Below are positions 48,079-57,944 of a stretch of 64,000 nucleotides of DNA, piece after piece. Under the pieces are notes generated by a model. The model searched no databases. It was not told the origin of the DNA and was given only the letters and a program-made list of their open reading frames with translations. Position 1 is the stretch's first letter. Every line of letters begins with the position of its first letter. A program made the translations under genes and the position numbers. This stretch comes from an uncultured Treponema sp. (lineage in GTDB: Bacteria; Spirochaetota; Spirochaetia; Treponematales; Treponemataceae): positions 1 through 64,000 of the forward strand of contig CALFIX010000038.1 in the NCBI GenBank assembly GCA_937877515.1. The letters are read 5' to 3'.

Positions 48079-49026
48079 GTGAAAAAAAATAAAATAAGCG
48101 TTTTGACTGGAATTTTTCTTTTTAGCGTTGTTACGTTATTTTTCATGGCTTCCTGTAAGAGTACTCCTGCACCCTTGCCGGAAGTAGATCCTCTTTCTGT
48201 ATTAGAAGAAGATTCAAGCATTTACGCTTATGTGCCTGTTCAAAATCATAAAAAGCTTACAAAAGATGTTATTTATGCAACTGTCAGTGGCGTAACTGAA
48301 AAAGATGCAGAACGAATAGTTGAGCATGTAGAATCCTTGTATGCAGGTCTTGGAACTGTAAAAGACCGCTCAAGACTTCAAATTGTAGCCTGTGGAAGTA
48401 TTCCTCAGATTGCCGTTAACGCAGTTTTTAAAAAGAAAAACGGTTGGGAAAAGACAGAGTATGATGCTGCCACAACAGAAGAAAATACTTTGTTAGGTTA
48501 TCCTAATAAATTTTCCTTTTATACAAGACTAGATACAGATTTTGAGCTTAGTTTTCCTTCTGAAAAAATGTTCTGTGCTTCCCGTGCGGTTATGCCGCTT
48601 TTGGATCGTTATTCCTTACGGCAGAAACTTTCAGAAACTCCCTATTCAGACTGGATAAAGCAGGAAACAGAAGATATACTTTTTTACATTACAAAGCCAG
48701 GTCAGTATTTACGTAGCATGATTGGTATGAATGTAAATGGCTGTGATGCTGTTTTTGGAAAAGTTATTGCAGAAAAAGATGACAATTATTCTTTAGAGTT
48801 TTACGTACACCTTTCAAATGAAAAAGCCATGAGGTTTTTTGTTTCTGCTCTCTCTCTTAGTTTTGGAATGATGGGCGGGACTGTAGAGCAAGTTGACTCT
48901 CTTACTGTAAAAATGAGTGGTGTAGAGTTTTCAGAAAATAAAATTATTGAACTTTTTACGCGGGACCCTATAACAGGAAAGCATTATAAAGTTGTTGATG
49001 ATACTATTGTAGAAGAAAAGAGGTAA
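48079..49026 (+). CDS. Lipoprotein of unknown function
   Basis: The 315-residue lipoprotein has a long signal ending FMASC (Cys at about 26), followed by a Pro-rich linker. The mature domain is mixed alpha/beta with no recognised fold. It starts with GTG preceded by GAGGAAAG. Probably anchored in the inner or outer membrane. The UPRT-like gene follows 5 bp after the stop, with no obvious functional link. Confidence 0.7.
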   Translation: MKKNKISVLTGIFLFSVVTLFFMASCKSTPAPLPEVDPLSVLEEDSSIYAYVPVQNHKKLTKDVIYATVSGVTEKDAERIVEHVESLYAGLGTVKDRSRLQIVACGSIPQIAVNAVFKKKNGWEKTEYDAATTEENTLLGYPNKFSFYTRLDTDFELSFPSEKMFCASRAVMPLLDRYSLRQKLSETPYSDWIKQETEDILFYITKPGQYLRSMIGMNVNGCDAVFGKVIAEKDDNYSLEFYVHLSNEKAMRFFVSALSLSFGMMGGTVEQVDSLTVKMSGVEFSENKIIELFTRDPITGKHYKVVDDTIVEEKR

Positions 49027-49031
49027 AGACT

Positions 49032-50072
49032 ATGCAAGATGAAAAAATTATTTTAAAGGCAGAGGATTTAGACGGTTATTTAACAAATGAAGACATGGAA
49101 GATCTTCATTCTCTAGAGAATATGTATTCCAGCACAATGAAGAGTTTTGACCCTAAAGATGAAGAGCAGATAATTAAGCACTTTGATGAAATGGGGCACA
49201 AAATGCAAGAGATTTGTGCAAAGCATGAGCGCATTAAAGTTTATTCTTTTGATACAGAAGAAGGTGCTCATGCAGAAGCAAGTCGTGTAATTTCAAAGCT
49301 CCGTGATGTAAAAACAGACCATGCAGAGTTTATGTATTACAGTCAGAGAGCTTATGAAATGCTTTTCCGTCTTGCATACACAGATGAACATTCTGACAAA
49401 AAAGGTCATATCATTGTAAAGACTCCTGTAAATAATCCTGTTCAGAATTATGCAGTTCATAAAATTCCAAATGTTGATGACAAAATTTTAGACAGCGTAA
49501 TGTGCGTTATGCTTCGCGGTGCACTTTTACCAAGTATGATCATGTCAAAAGAAATTCAAGAGTATTCTTCTACAGATTACATTACACCTTTTGCACTTTT
49601 TAAAATTAGCCGTGATGATACCCGTCATGAAAATGATATGCAGTACATTTTGAACCTTAAGAATTCTTTCTTTAATTTGGAAGAACTTGACGGTAAGGAC
49701 TGGGTTTTTGCTGACCCAATGAATGCAACAGGAGGTTCCCTTGTTACAGTTGTAAAGTATCTTGAAGCTCAGGGCATTAAGCCTAAAAGCATAAAATTCT
49801 TTAACGTAATTTCTGCCCTTAAAGGAAGTCTTAGAGTAACTAGAGCTCTTCCTAACTGCACCTGCTACACATTATGGATGGATCCTGTGTTAAATGAAAA
49901 GGCTTATATTATGCCAGGTTTAGGAGATGCCGGAGACCGATTAAATGGCTGTGATAATCATGAGCACCCTCGTAATATTATTCAGCTTATAGCTGATTAT
50001 GGTCATAATATAACTGGTCTTTATCGCTCTCAGCTCCACAAAATAGAACAAACTGTTTTAGGTTGTCTTTAG
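49032..50072 (+). CDS. upp: Uracil phosphoribosyltransferase, extended form
   Basis: The 346-residue protein carries the UPRT core: the MLRGALLP active-site turn, the PRPP loop [12 protein letters not shown], and the C-terminal uracil-binding [13 protein letters not shown]. Standard UPRT has ~208 residues; here ~85 extra residues precede the core and there is a further insertion before the PRPP loop. It salvages uracil to UMP. An AGAGG ribosome site precedes the ATG. It is flanked by two lipoprotein genes. Confidence 0.85.
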   Translation: MQDEKIILKAEDLDGYLTNEDMEDLHSLENMYSSTMKSFDPKDEEQIIKHFDEMGHKMQEICAKHERIKVYSFDTEEGAHAEASRVISKLRDVKTDHAEFMYYSQRAYEMLFRLAYTDEHSDKKGHIIVKTPVNNPVQNYAVHKIPNVDDKILDSVMCVMLRGALLPSMIMSKEIQEYSSTDYITPFALFKISRDDTRHENDMQYILNLKNSFFNLEELDGKDWVFADPMNATGGSLVTVVKYLEAQGIKPKSIKFFNVISALKGSLRVTRALPNCTCYTLWMDPVLNEKAYIMPGLGDAGDRLNGCDNHEHPRNIIQLIADYGHNITGLYRSQLHKIEQTVLGCL

Positions 50073-50076
50073 TTTT

Positions 50077-50712
50077 ATGAAAAAACGTGCATCTGGAAAA
50101 ACTGTAAAAGCCTTATTCAGTTTGTTTTTTATAGTTTTAGTTTTCTCTTCTTGTGTAACTAATTACCTTGCAATTCCTGGAGAAACTACTGCACGTAAAA
50201 AAAATATTACAATTGAATATTTTTCTGTAGCTCAAGGTTATGAGGAAGTAAAAAATTATTCTAAGGCAATTGAATATTATAAGCTTACTTTAGGGAATCC
50301 GGAACTTAGAGAAAGTGCAAAATATAAAATTGCCCGTTGTTACGCTTTATCAAAAGATTGGGAAAACGCCCGTCTTTCTTATGAAGAGCTTTTACAACGT
50401 GATAGAGATAACTCAAGTATAAAGCTTTCTTTGGCATACATATATGCAATGAACGGGAATATTACAGAGTCTCTTTCCATTTATAAAGAAATGTCAGAAA
50501 AAAATCCCGGAGACGCCAGCATAATAAAAAATTACATAGCGGTCTTACTTAGTGACGGAAAGTATGAGCTTGCAGAAGAACAATTCAACATTCTAAAAGA
50601 ACGCTTTCCTGATGATTCAAATCTTTCTGAAGTTCATTCCAAAATTTCTGAAGGCCTTTCTGACATGACTCCTCTGGAAATTGAAGAAAATGGAGCTGAG
50701 AACTCTTTTTAG
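50077..50712 (+). CDS. TPR-repeat lipoprotein
   Basis: The 211-residue protein has a lipoprotein signal (lipobox VFSSC, Cys at about 26). It then carries about three to four tetratricopeptide repeats (about 47-185, for example AQGYEEVKNYSKAIEYYKLTL and AKYKIARCYALSKDWENARLSYEELL). TPRs bind proteins, so it is probably a peri-membrane scaffold. It lies 4 bp after the UPRT gene with no ribosome site. Its stop overlaps the convergent GGDEF-like gene by 4 bp. Confidence 0.8.
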   Translation: MKKRASGKTVKALFSLFFIVLVFSSCVTNYLAIPGETTARKKNITIEYFSVAQGYEEVKNYSKAIEYYKLTLGNPELRESAKYKIARCYALSKDWENARLSYEELLQRDRDNSSIKLSLAYIYAMNGNITESLSIYKEMSEKNPGDASIIKNYIAVLLSDGKYELAEEQFNILKERFPDDSNLSEVHSKISEGLSDMTPLEIEENGAENSF

Positions 50713-51968
50713 AGTTCCGCTTGATTTGCTAAAAATGCTCTGTATTTTTCAGGATTCACTCTAAAAGCTATTATTGGTGACTCTTTGTCTTTCATTGCAT
50801 GTGCCAGAGCTTCTTCAGATTCTCTTGCAAGTCGTTCCCCGGAAATAAGCCTTAAAGATCTTGTAGAAATGCCTATGTTAACATTTAAGTCTAGTTTTTC
50901 TTCCTTTATTATTGAAAGTATGTTTGTGTGAAGGTTTTCTGCAATCTGTATTGTTGAATCTGTTCCTTCGTTTTGTATAATAGCACAGCAACCGTCAGTT
51001 TTGTAATCAAAAACTAAATCGTCAAATTTAAATGTCTTTATAATGAGTGAGGAAATTTTTTTTGCGGCTTCTGTATTCCAATCTATGTTTGGAATGCGTA
51101 AAGTTATCAGCGCTAAATCCTGTTCGCTTGATGCGGCTCTTATGAGTTCTTTGTCCAGACGTGGTATAAGGTAACTTTGCCAGCCAAAACCTGTTGTCGG
51201 GTTAAATAAACCATGCTCTTTACTTTCGTTTTGTTCAGGAGCGGTCTCTTTTTCTTCATTTTGAGTTTTAGCCGGTTCAGTTTCCAAAGCCGGTTCAGCT
51301 ACCTGAGCCGGTTCAGCTTGAGGAGACGTGACGTCCTTCTGTGTATTTTTAGAGTTTTCTAAAGCTGCCTTTACTTCTGGCTTTGCATCATAATCAATTG
51401 AATTTAAAATTTTATCTTCTGCACCTGTTCCGTCTTTTTCATTTTCCAGTGTTTCTTCTTCATCTTCTTTGCCGTCTTTAATTGTAAACAGATAAACTGC
51501 TGTCACGGCTGTCGCAATAAAAATAATTAAAGATGCAATAAGTCCCTTGTAAAAAATGGAAGAAGGCTTTAGCTTGTAAATTGAAACTGCAAAATTAATA
51601 AGATCTCCGTCTGGTGTATTTATGCCTGAACTATAAAACTCCGTAAATATTGATGTTGAATTCAGGTTTTCTATGGAGGTATTTGAAGGGTAGAGCAGAA
51701 TCGGCTTTTTATTTAGAGTTATGCTAAGGCTTTCTATGTTTTCCATGGAATCTAAGGAATCTAACAGAGTATTGTAAAAATTTTTTGAACCGGGTTTTGC
51801 ATTTCTTAAGCTCTTGGAAATTGCCCTTGTTACCTCAGAAAACTGTTCCTGGGTTCTTTTTGTTCCTGTAGTGTATTCAAAGCAAAGCAAAAAAACATAA
51901 ATAAAAAAAGTAAAAATGTATACTGCTGAAATCCAAACGGACACCGTTTTTACTTGCTTATTTTTCAT
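50709..51968 (-). CDS. Membrane protein with degenerate GGDEF-like domain
   Basis: The 419-residue protein has a membrane helix at about 9-29, a ~110-residue extracytoplasmic domain, a second helix at 140-162, an acidic Pro/Ala/Glu linker (165-250), then a GGDEF-like domain (about 250-410). The turn that carries GGDEF in active cyclases reads KTDGCC (323-328), so c-di-GMP synthesis is unlikely. It looks like a catalytically dead sensory receptor. The ATG has GAGAGG at good spacing. Last gene of a minus-strand cluster with two Maf-like genes (8 bp gap). Confidence 0.7.
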   Translation of the reverse strand: MKNKQVKTVSVWISAVYIFTFFIYVFLLCFEYTTGTKRTQEQFSEVTRAISKSLRNAKPGSKNFYNTLLDSLDSMENIESLSITLNKKPILLYPSNTSIENLNSTSIFTEFYSSGINTPDGDLINFAVSIYKLKPSSIFYKGLIASLIIFIATAVTAVYLFTIKDGKEDEEETLENEKDGTGAEDKILNSIDYDAKPEVKAALENSKNTQKDVTSPQAEPAQVAEPALETEPAKTQNEEKETAPEQNESKEHGLFNPTTGFGWQSYLIPRLDKELIRAASSEQDLALITLRIPNIDWNTEAAKKISSLIIKTFKFDDLVFDYKTDGCCAIIQNEGTDSTIQIAENLHTNILSIIKEEKLDLNVNIGISTRSLRLISGERLARESEEALAHAMKDKESPIIAFRVNPEKYRAFLANQAEL

Positions 51969-51976
51969 AATTCCTC

Positions 51977-53485
51977 TCAACCCTCGTACCTAGAATTATA
52001 TCGCAGAGTGTGGCTGTATGCAAGTTTGCAAAGTTCAAATGAGCTCCTGCCATTATTTTCTTCCTGCTTCTTAAGCCATGCCATATATGGAAGTGCATAA
52101 GGTAAGATTTCTTCTTTTTTTAAGGCTTCGTTTATTTTTTCTTTAAGTTTTACATAAAAGTTTTCTTTTGCCACCTTAATTTCTTTTTGCCCTGACATTA
52201 AAAAACAGTTTTGAAGTTTAGCCTTATTTTCCCATGTTTCATTAAGTGAATTATAGGTGTATTCATTTTCTATTAGCCACTCTTTTAAGCCATTTCTGTA
52301 TGAAATTAGAGTTCTGCTTGTCCTGGGATTAACAAGATTTTTTGTAAATTCTGTATTTTTAGAACTTTCTTCTAAAGCTGTCCTAAAAAAAAGTTTTGTT
52401 TCCCATGTTTCCTGGCTAAAGGTTTTATTTTCTTTTCTTACTCTTTCATTTTCTAGATAAGAGCCTCTTGCATAGCTTGCACCGCTAGAATAGCAGAAAT
52501 CCGCTCCGAAAAATTTTAATTTTGTAAAGCCCATTTGCCGGGCGCTGTCGCAGGCAGCAATTGTAACAGTCCCTGAGCCAGAGTTTAACTTTGTAATTTT
52601 TAAGTATTGTAGGGCTTCTAAGGTAAGTGGATGCCTGTTTGCTGTAAGGTAGGTTGCATGTCCTTTTTTTTGAAGAAAATCTATGGTTTCATGTGGTATA
52701 GATAAGTCTAATATAAATGTTGTCTTTTTGCTTTGAGAAGCATTCTTGGTTTTTCTAAAGTGTTCCGTAGAAATATGCTGCCCGTCTACAGAAATTACAA
52801 AATCGGAATATATGTTTTTTTTACATAAAATGGAGTAGGCTGTATCTGTTGAAAAAATTATGTAGTTTTCTCTATGCTTTATGAGTTCTTCCATGCTTTT
52901 GTTTAGGCTGGGGCCTGCTGCAATTATGGCAGCTGTCTTTTTTGTTTCAGGAAGTGAAAAGCTGTTTTCTTTTAGATTTATTAGATTTAAGAGTATGTTT
53001 CTTTCCCAAATTTTCCCAAAGTGTGCCTGTGTAGAAAAATCCCGGCTTATAGCTTCGGTTGCTTCATTTACGGCTTTTGAAATATGCTCTTTTGCTTCTG
53101 GTACTTCCAAAATCCAAGTTCTGTAAAACAAAACGCTTAATGAACCGTCGGTAATTGGATTATAAAATTTTATTAGCTTTTCTTTTAAATTGTCTTTTGT
53201 ACATAAAATTACATTTGAAGAAAAAACTGTCAAAGCTTTACAGAACTCAAGACTTTCTGAATCTGTTTCACATGCAAAGATTTTACTTTTAGGATGCTTT
53301 TTTTCTAAGGCTTTTATGTGAAAACCTGTCCCTATGCCACAAATTACAAAGCACTCTCCCTCTGTTTTTTCTGCAAAAAGCTTTGCTTCATTTTGAGGAT
53401 TGTATTTTGAGTGCATTGGTTTTCCACTTTTAAAGATTGCTATTTCTTCTTCTGTCTTTGCTTTGCAGGTTCCGCTATAAATCAT
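51977..53485 (-). CDS. Maf-like (DUF115) motility-associated glycosyltransferase, copy 1
   Basis: The 502-residue protein has a Rossmann-like N-terminal half (about 15-130) and the DUF115 segment AAIIAAGPSLNKSMEELI, then IIFSTDTAYSIL and FVISVDGQ, and later KFFGADFCYSSG. DUF115/Maf proteins add nonulosonic acids to flagellin in other flagellated bacteria. Treponema flagellins are glycosylated, so flagellar modification is the first guess. It overlaps the second copy by 11 bp and is followed 8 bp later by the GGDEF-like gene. Confidence 0.7.
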   Translation of the reverse strand: MIYSGTCKAKTEEEIAIFKSGKPMHSKYNPQNEAKLFAEKTEGECFVICGIGTGFHIKALEKKHPKSKIFACETDSESLEFCKALTVFSSNVILCTKDNLKEKLIKFYNPITDGSLSVLFYRTWILEVPEAKEHISKAVNEATEAISRDFSTQAHFGKIWERNILLNLINLKENSFSLPETKKTAAIIAAGPSLNKSMEELIKHRENYIIFSTDTAYSILCKKNIYSDFVISVDGQHISTEHFRKTKNASQSKKTTFILDLSIPHETIDFLQKKGHATYLTANRHPLTLEALQYLKITKLNSGSGTVTIAACDSARQMGFTKLKFFGADFCYSSGASYARGSYLENERVRKENKTFSQETWETKLFFRTALEESSKNTEFTKNLVNPRTSRTLISYRNGLKEWLIENEYTYNSLNETWENKAKLQNCFLMSGQKEIKVAKENFYVKLKEKINEALKKEEILPYALPYMAWLKKQEENNGRSSFELCKLAYSHTLRYNSRYEG

Positions 53486-54977
53486 ATTTTTTCCCTCTAA
53501 AATATGTTTTATATATTGTCTTAGAAAACTCTAATATGCCTTCATGTATTTTCTTTGTGTGTTCTTCTTCTCTTGAAGTTCCTGAGAATTTTTCCTGCAT
53601 CAGAGAATCAAGCGGTAAAAGAGTCTTGAACCATTCTTTTTTGCTTATGTTTTTTTGAAGGGTTTCTAAAATTTTATCTGAGTTATAGAATAATTCATTT
53701 TTTCTGTTGCATGAAAAGAATGCGGGGTTTACGTTTTCTTTTGACATGTTTACATAGTTTAGAAAATATTCCCAGTTTACATCTTCTATGTTTTTAAGCG
53801 AAAAAGAAAAATTGTAATTGTTGCTCAGCCTGTAAACTCTATTATTAAAATTTGAATTTATAAACCAGTCTCTGTATATTTTCATTGATGCTGATGAAAA
53901 TGTTCTTGGTGTAATTCTAGTTTCTTTTGTAAACAGTCTGTTTTCTTTTAATGCGTCAATGTTTTCTAGTTCGTTTGGACTTGTGTGAGCATAACCTGAG
54001 TTCTCCTTTAGGTCTAAACCGCAGACAAATATTTTAGAATCTGTTAAATTTTCTGCCAATCGAACGGCAGTTCCTGCTACAGTGCCGTTCCGTTCAGCTT
54101 TTGTTGCTGGAATATTATAGTCTTTTATAAGGTCTTCTGCAGGACCGTCTCCGTATGAAAGCGGTATTATGTTTGATTCCTTTATGTCTTTTGCAAAACA
54201 TGCTGCTTCTAGGGGAAGAGCAAGAGGAACAGAATGTTTTTTTAATGTTCTTCCTAAGTGGCATTTAGCCCAATATCCGCCGTCTGTAGAAAGGCATAAG
54301 TCTGGAATTATATTGTTGCAGCAAAGAGGCTTTAGTGCAGATGAAACACTTAGTAAGAAGAATTTTTCACGATGCTTTTTTAAAAATGGCATGCATCCTT
54401 CCAGGCTTCTTCCTGAGGCACAGACAATGACAGGTTTTGTTCCTTTTTGTATGTAAATATAATTTTTTGAAAAGTAACAGAAGCGTAATGTGTTTTTCAG
54501 CCATTTTTTTCCAAAATAGCTTCGTGTTTGCAATACAGTCCTGCTTTTTAAAATTGATTTTTTTATTTCGTTCCATGTGTAAATATATTTATCGTAAAAG
54601 GCACTTTCTCCTGGTTTCCAGGAAATAAAAACTGAAGAAACAATTCCTTCATCTCCAAAAAAATTAAAGAGAGTCGTTGAAAAATCTTTTTCTTCCGGGT
54701 AAAAAACTTTATCCCATAGATTGTCGTATTTAGAAAAATCCTTCGTATAGCGAATGGCATACAGTTTTGATTCTGGATATTTTTTTTTCAAAAACTTTTG
54801 AGAGTAGGAAAGGGCAGGCTCTGTAATTATTATGTTATCAGGGATGAAGTCAAATTTTAGATTTTCAACAAAACGTTCTGCTTCTTTTGAGGGATTATAA
54901 CTTGAATGAATGTGAATCTTTCCGATGGAACAACTTTCTTCTCCATTGGAAGCTTTTGAAAATGTAATTTCTTCCAT
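53475..54977 (-). CDS. Maf-like (DUF115) motility-associated glycosyltransferase, copy 2
   Basis: The 500-residue paralogue has the DUF115 core VIVCASGRSLEGCMPFLKK, LSVSSALKPL and LCLSTDGGYW, and later IFVCGLDLKENSGYAH. The motif Pro of copy 1 (GPSL) is Arg (GRSL). The ATG at 54977 lies 7 nt after the end of an intrinsic terminator. An in-frame GTG at 55007 would lie inside that hairpin and is rejected. First Maf gene of the cluster. Confidence 0.7.
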   Translation of the reverse strand: MEEITFSKASNGEESCSIGKIHIHSSYNPSKEAERFVENLKFDFIPDNIIITEPALSYSQKFLKKKYPESKLYAIRYTKDFSKYDNLWDKVFYPEEKDFSTTLFNFFGDEGIVSSVFISWKPGESAFYDKYIYTWNEIKKSILKSRTVLQTRSYFGKKWLKNTLRFCYFSKNYIYIQKGTKPVIVCASGRSLEGCMPFLKKHREKFFLLSVSSALKPLCCNNIIPDLCLSTDGGYWAKCHLGRTLKKHSVPLALPLEAACFAKDIKESNIIPLSYGDGPAEDLIKDYNIPATKAERNGTVAGTAVRLAENLTDSKIFVCGLDLKENSGYAHTSPNELENIDALKENRLFTKETRITPRTFSSASMKIYRDWFINSNFNNRVYRLSNNYNFSFSLKNIEDVNWEYFLNYVNMSKENVNPAFFSCNRKNELFYNSDKILETLQKNISKKEWFKTLLPLDSLMQEKFSGTSREEEHTKKIHEGILEFSKTIYKTYFRGKKYDL

Positions 54978-54983
54978 GCGTGT

Positions 54984-55010
54984 AAAAAAAATGCCGTGAT
55001 TTCTCACGGC
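54984..55010 (-). terminator. Intrinsic terminator between acidic protein and Maf genes
   Basis: On the minus strand GCCGTGA (complement of 55004-55010), a four-base loop and TCACGGC (complement of 54993-54999) are followed by ATTTTTTTT. It ends the acidic-protein transcript 9 bp after its stop and lies 7 nt upstream of the Maf copy 2 ATG. It could act as an attenuator for the Maf genes. Confidence 0.85.
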
Positions 55011-55018
55011 AATTTACT

Positions 55019-57775
55019 TTATGCCAGACCCAGCTCGGAGAAAAGCTTTTTATAGGTTTCAAATTGTTCGGACTGAGCAAACTCCGTTATTTTTTCTTCA
55101 GGAAGGCTTTCCAAAAGCTGATCCATGTAAGAAAGTACAGATTTAATTTCTTCTTTCATGTCTGAAGGAATGTCTTTAGAAACAGATGTTTCTCTTTCTT
55201 CTAGAATAGGTTCTGTAAAGCTTGTCTCTTCTACATCAGGCTCTTCTAAAGAAAGAGCTTCAGTTTTTTCAGAGATTATTTCTTCACTTGGCTCTTCATG
55301 AGTCTGTTCGTTAAAACCTGACTCTTCTTCATTAACAACTGCTTCTGCAACAGGCTCTTCTGTCTTTGCCTGCCATTCACTGAATACGCTTTCTACAGGT
55401 TCCTCGCTTATTCCAACCTCAAGATTTTCATCTTCTTCAGTTGCTTTTTCTTCCTGTTCAATAACATCAGCATCTTCTGCTAAGTAAGAAAAATTATCAT
55501 CTGTAAGAGGTTCCGGTTTTTCTTCGCTAAATAGATCTATAGGCTTTTGCAAAGATTCCAAAGTAGGAGCTTCTACTTCAAATTCATCTTCGCTTGCGGT
55601 TTCTACTTCTTCAGAAATTAAGTCCTGTTCAGAAGATTCTACAATTACGTCATCAATTTTTGGAACAGAAATTTCTTCTTCGTTTTCTTCTGCAGAAGAC
55701 TCTTCAAAGGACGGTTCTTCTACAACAGACTCTTCGATTACAGAATCGCTTACTACAGGTTCTTCTATCGTTACTTCATCAAAGTTTGGTTCTTCCAGCT
55801 GTTCATTTGAAAAATCCATGGAAAGATTTGAGCTTTCTTCAGGTTCTTCAAACTGAGCCTCTACTGTAGAAAAAGTTTCTTCTGGAGCACCTAGAATGCT
55901 TTCTTCTTCAGGAGCTTTTTCCTGAATGCCTGGTTCCTCAAACATTTCTGTTGGAACTTCTGTGGACGTGTCTTGAGGTTCTTCTATAATTTCTGCTTCT
56001 GAAGAAAATTCTGCTGTGTTCAGAATGTTATTTAATTCGTCTCCGCTTAAGGCAATTGTGTCATCATCATCTATGCTTTCTGAGAAGAATCCGCTTCCAG
56101 AAGTGTTTTCCGTTTGAGCAAATCCTTTAGATTTAAATTCTGCAAACTCAGCCTTTAGGTTTGAAATGTCGCCTTTAAGATTAGCGATTTCATTTGATAT
56201 CTGTTTTAAAAGTTCTGTTGTTTCTGTTGATTCGGTACTCGTAGTAATCCCTCCGTCGTAAGTATCGCCTTGTGTATCCAGCAGGTTTAGAGAAGCTGCT
56301 TCTTCTTCAAATGTATCAGGAATGGTTTCTTTTTCTTCTTGAATGACGCCTGGCTTTACTTCTTCTTTTACAGGTTCATCTTCAACTTCTTCTGAAGTGA
56401 TGTCTGTAAATGAAAGAGGAGAGTCGTCTGTGCTATAAGAGTTTTCTCTGTCTGAAAAAGCTATGTCTTGACTTGGTTCATTTTTTGAAGAATCCGAGTC
56501 TGTAAAGAAACTTGTGCTTACAGAGCCGTCGTCTGATTCAACAGAGTTCAGAAGCGAGTCTACGTCAAAGTCTTCGCCGGAAGATTCAAAGTTCGTTGCA
56601 GAAGAAGTTGAGGTAGAAGGTTCTTCCATGTCTATGGAAATGTTTTCGTCATCACCTTCTTCTGTCTTTTCTGTATTTCTTGTTTCCGGAGCTGCATCGT
56701 CTACAGAAACATTAATGTCAAAGTCGCCAGTCTGTTTTGTTTCCTGCTTTTTATCTATTGTAACATTCTGATTTCCAGAATCTTCTTCTATTCCAAATTC
56801 TGAAAGGTCTATGCTTTCACTTTCTCCAAAGCTATCTGAAGAAAAAGAAGCTTCTTCTTCAGCGGGGGCCTCTTTTGCTTCTGGAGATTCATCCTGAATG
56901 CTGTTAAAGATGTCATCAAAATCATCTGCAGAAATTGAACTTTCCTGAGAAGCTTTTTCTGCTGATACTTCTTCATCTGGTGCTTCTTCGGAAGAACTTT
57001 CGTCCATAAATGAAGATAAATCTATGTCATCAGTAGAGAAGTCTGCAGCGCTTTCTGTAAAGCTTTCATGGCTGGTTTCTTCTTCTTGAGACTTATCTGC
57101 TTCTACAGGTACGTCATCCTCAAATGTTAGATCTATATCCATAGGCTCTTCGTCTATAATTTCTTCCTGACTGGAAGAGTCGTCCTTAGGTAAGTCAAGG
57201 AATTCGTCTAACGGAATGTCGCCGACAGAAGAGCCGTCCATAAAGCTGTCTAGAGAGATTTCTGTTTCGTCGCTAGAAGAAGGGGTTGGAGAGCTGTCAC
57301 TAAAGCTTTCTGAAACATCCATAAAATTATCCAGAGAGATTTCTGTTTCTCCGTCTCCAATGCTGTCTAAATTGATGTCGTCTAAAGAAAAATCTTCTGT
57401 TACAGAGGCTTCTTCTGCTTCTGAAGCTGCCTCCTTGATTTCCGGTTCTTCAAAGCCAGCAAATTCTTCTGAGCTTTCAGGTTTTTTTTCAGTGTTTTCT
57501 GCTCCATTTGTTATAAAACTGTCTAAATCATCAAGGGTGATGTCATCAGAAACAGGTGCTTCGGTAGATTCTTTATTTTCTTCGGGGATAGGTGAGTCTT
57601 CTAAAGGTTCATCCTGAGTGGTAGAGGCGAGTGTATCTAAAAATGAAAAATCAGGTAAACCAATATCGTCGGCTGCAGTTTCTTCTGCGTCTTGAGGCGT
57701 GTGAGGAGGAGTTTTTACCCAAACTCCATATTCGTCAAGTTCACTTTTATTTTCTGCATCAATGGAATCGCTCAT
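55019..57775 (-). CDS. Large acidic, disordered repeat protein
   Basis: The 918-residue protein is nearly all Glu, Asp, Ser and Pro and is probably disordered. A short motif recurs: EISLDNFMD (145-153), EISLDSFMD (172-180), DIPLDEFLD (186-194) and DIDLSSFMD further on. A coiled coil lies around 515-550 (LLKQISNEIANLKGDISNLK). The N-terminus (DEYGVWVKTPPHT) and the C-terminal ~55 residues (EEIKSVLSYMDQLLESLPEE) look folded. No signal peptide, so cytoplasmic. Function unknown; the repeated motif could bind a partner many times. GGGG ribosome site precedes ATG. Confidence 0.8.
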   Translation of the reverse strand: MSDSIDAENKSELDEYGVWVKTPPHTPQDAEETAADDIGLPDFSFLDTLASTTQDEPLEDSPIPEENKESTEAPVSDDITLDDLDSFITNGAENTEKKPESSEEFAGFEEPEIKEAASEAEEASVTEDFSLDDINLDSIGDGETEISLDNFMDVSESFSDSSPTPSSSDETEISLDSFMDGSSVGDIPLDEFLDLPKDDSSSQEEIIDEEPMDIDLTFEDDVPVEADKSQEEETSHESFTESAADFSTDDIDLSSFMDESSSEEAPDEEVSAEKASQESSISADDFDDIFNSIQDESPEAKEAPAEEEASFSSDSFGESESIDLSEFGIEEDSGNQNVTIDKKQETKQTGDFDINVSVDDAAPETRNTEKTEEGDDENISIDMEEPSTSTSSATNFESSGEDFDVDSLLNSVESDDGSVSTSFFTDSDSSKNEPSQDIAFSDRENSYSTDDSPLSFTDITSEEVEDEPVKEEVKPGVIQEEKETIPDTFEEEAASLNLLDTQGDTYDGGITTSTESTETTELLKQISNEIANLKGDISNLKAEFAEFKSKGFAQTENTSGSGFFSESIDDDDTIALSGDELNNILNTAEFSSEAEIIEEPQDTSTEVPTEMFEEPGIQEKAPEEESILGAPEETFSTVEAQFEEPEESSNLSMDFSNEQLEEPNFDEVTIEEPVVSDSVIEESVVEEPSFEESSAEENEEEISVPKIDDVIVESSEQDLISEEVETASEDEFEVEAPTLESLQKPIDLFSEEKPEPLTDDNFSYLAEDADVIEQEEKATEEDENLEVGISEEPVESVFSEWQAKTEEPVAEAVVNEEESGFNEQTHEEPSEEIISEKTEALSLEEPDVEETSFTEPILEERETSVSKDIPSDMKEEIKSVLSYMDQLLESLPEEKITEFAQSEQFETYKKLFSELGLA

Positions 57776-57944
57776 GTTTTATCCCCTTTTTAATTACAAA
57801 ATGCAAATGTTAGCAGTCTAGCTACTTTAAAAGGTATCGGCATTTAACGTGCAAAACAATACTTTTTTTTCATATAATCCATTTGCTCTATTTTATCATA
57901 CTTTTTGAATTCAGAAAATAAAAATCCATGCCGAAAAAATTGAT

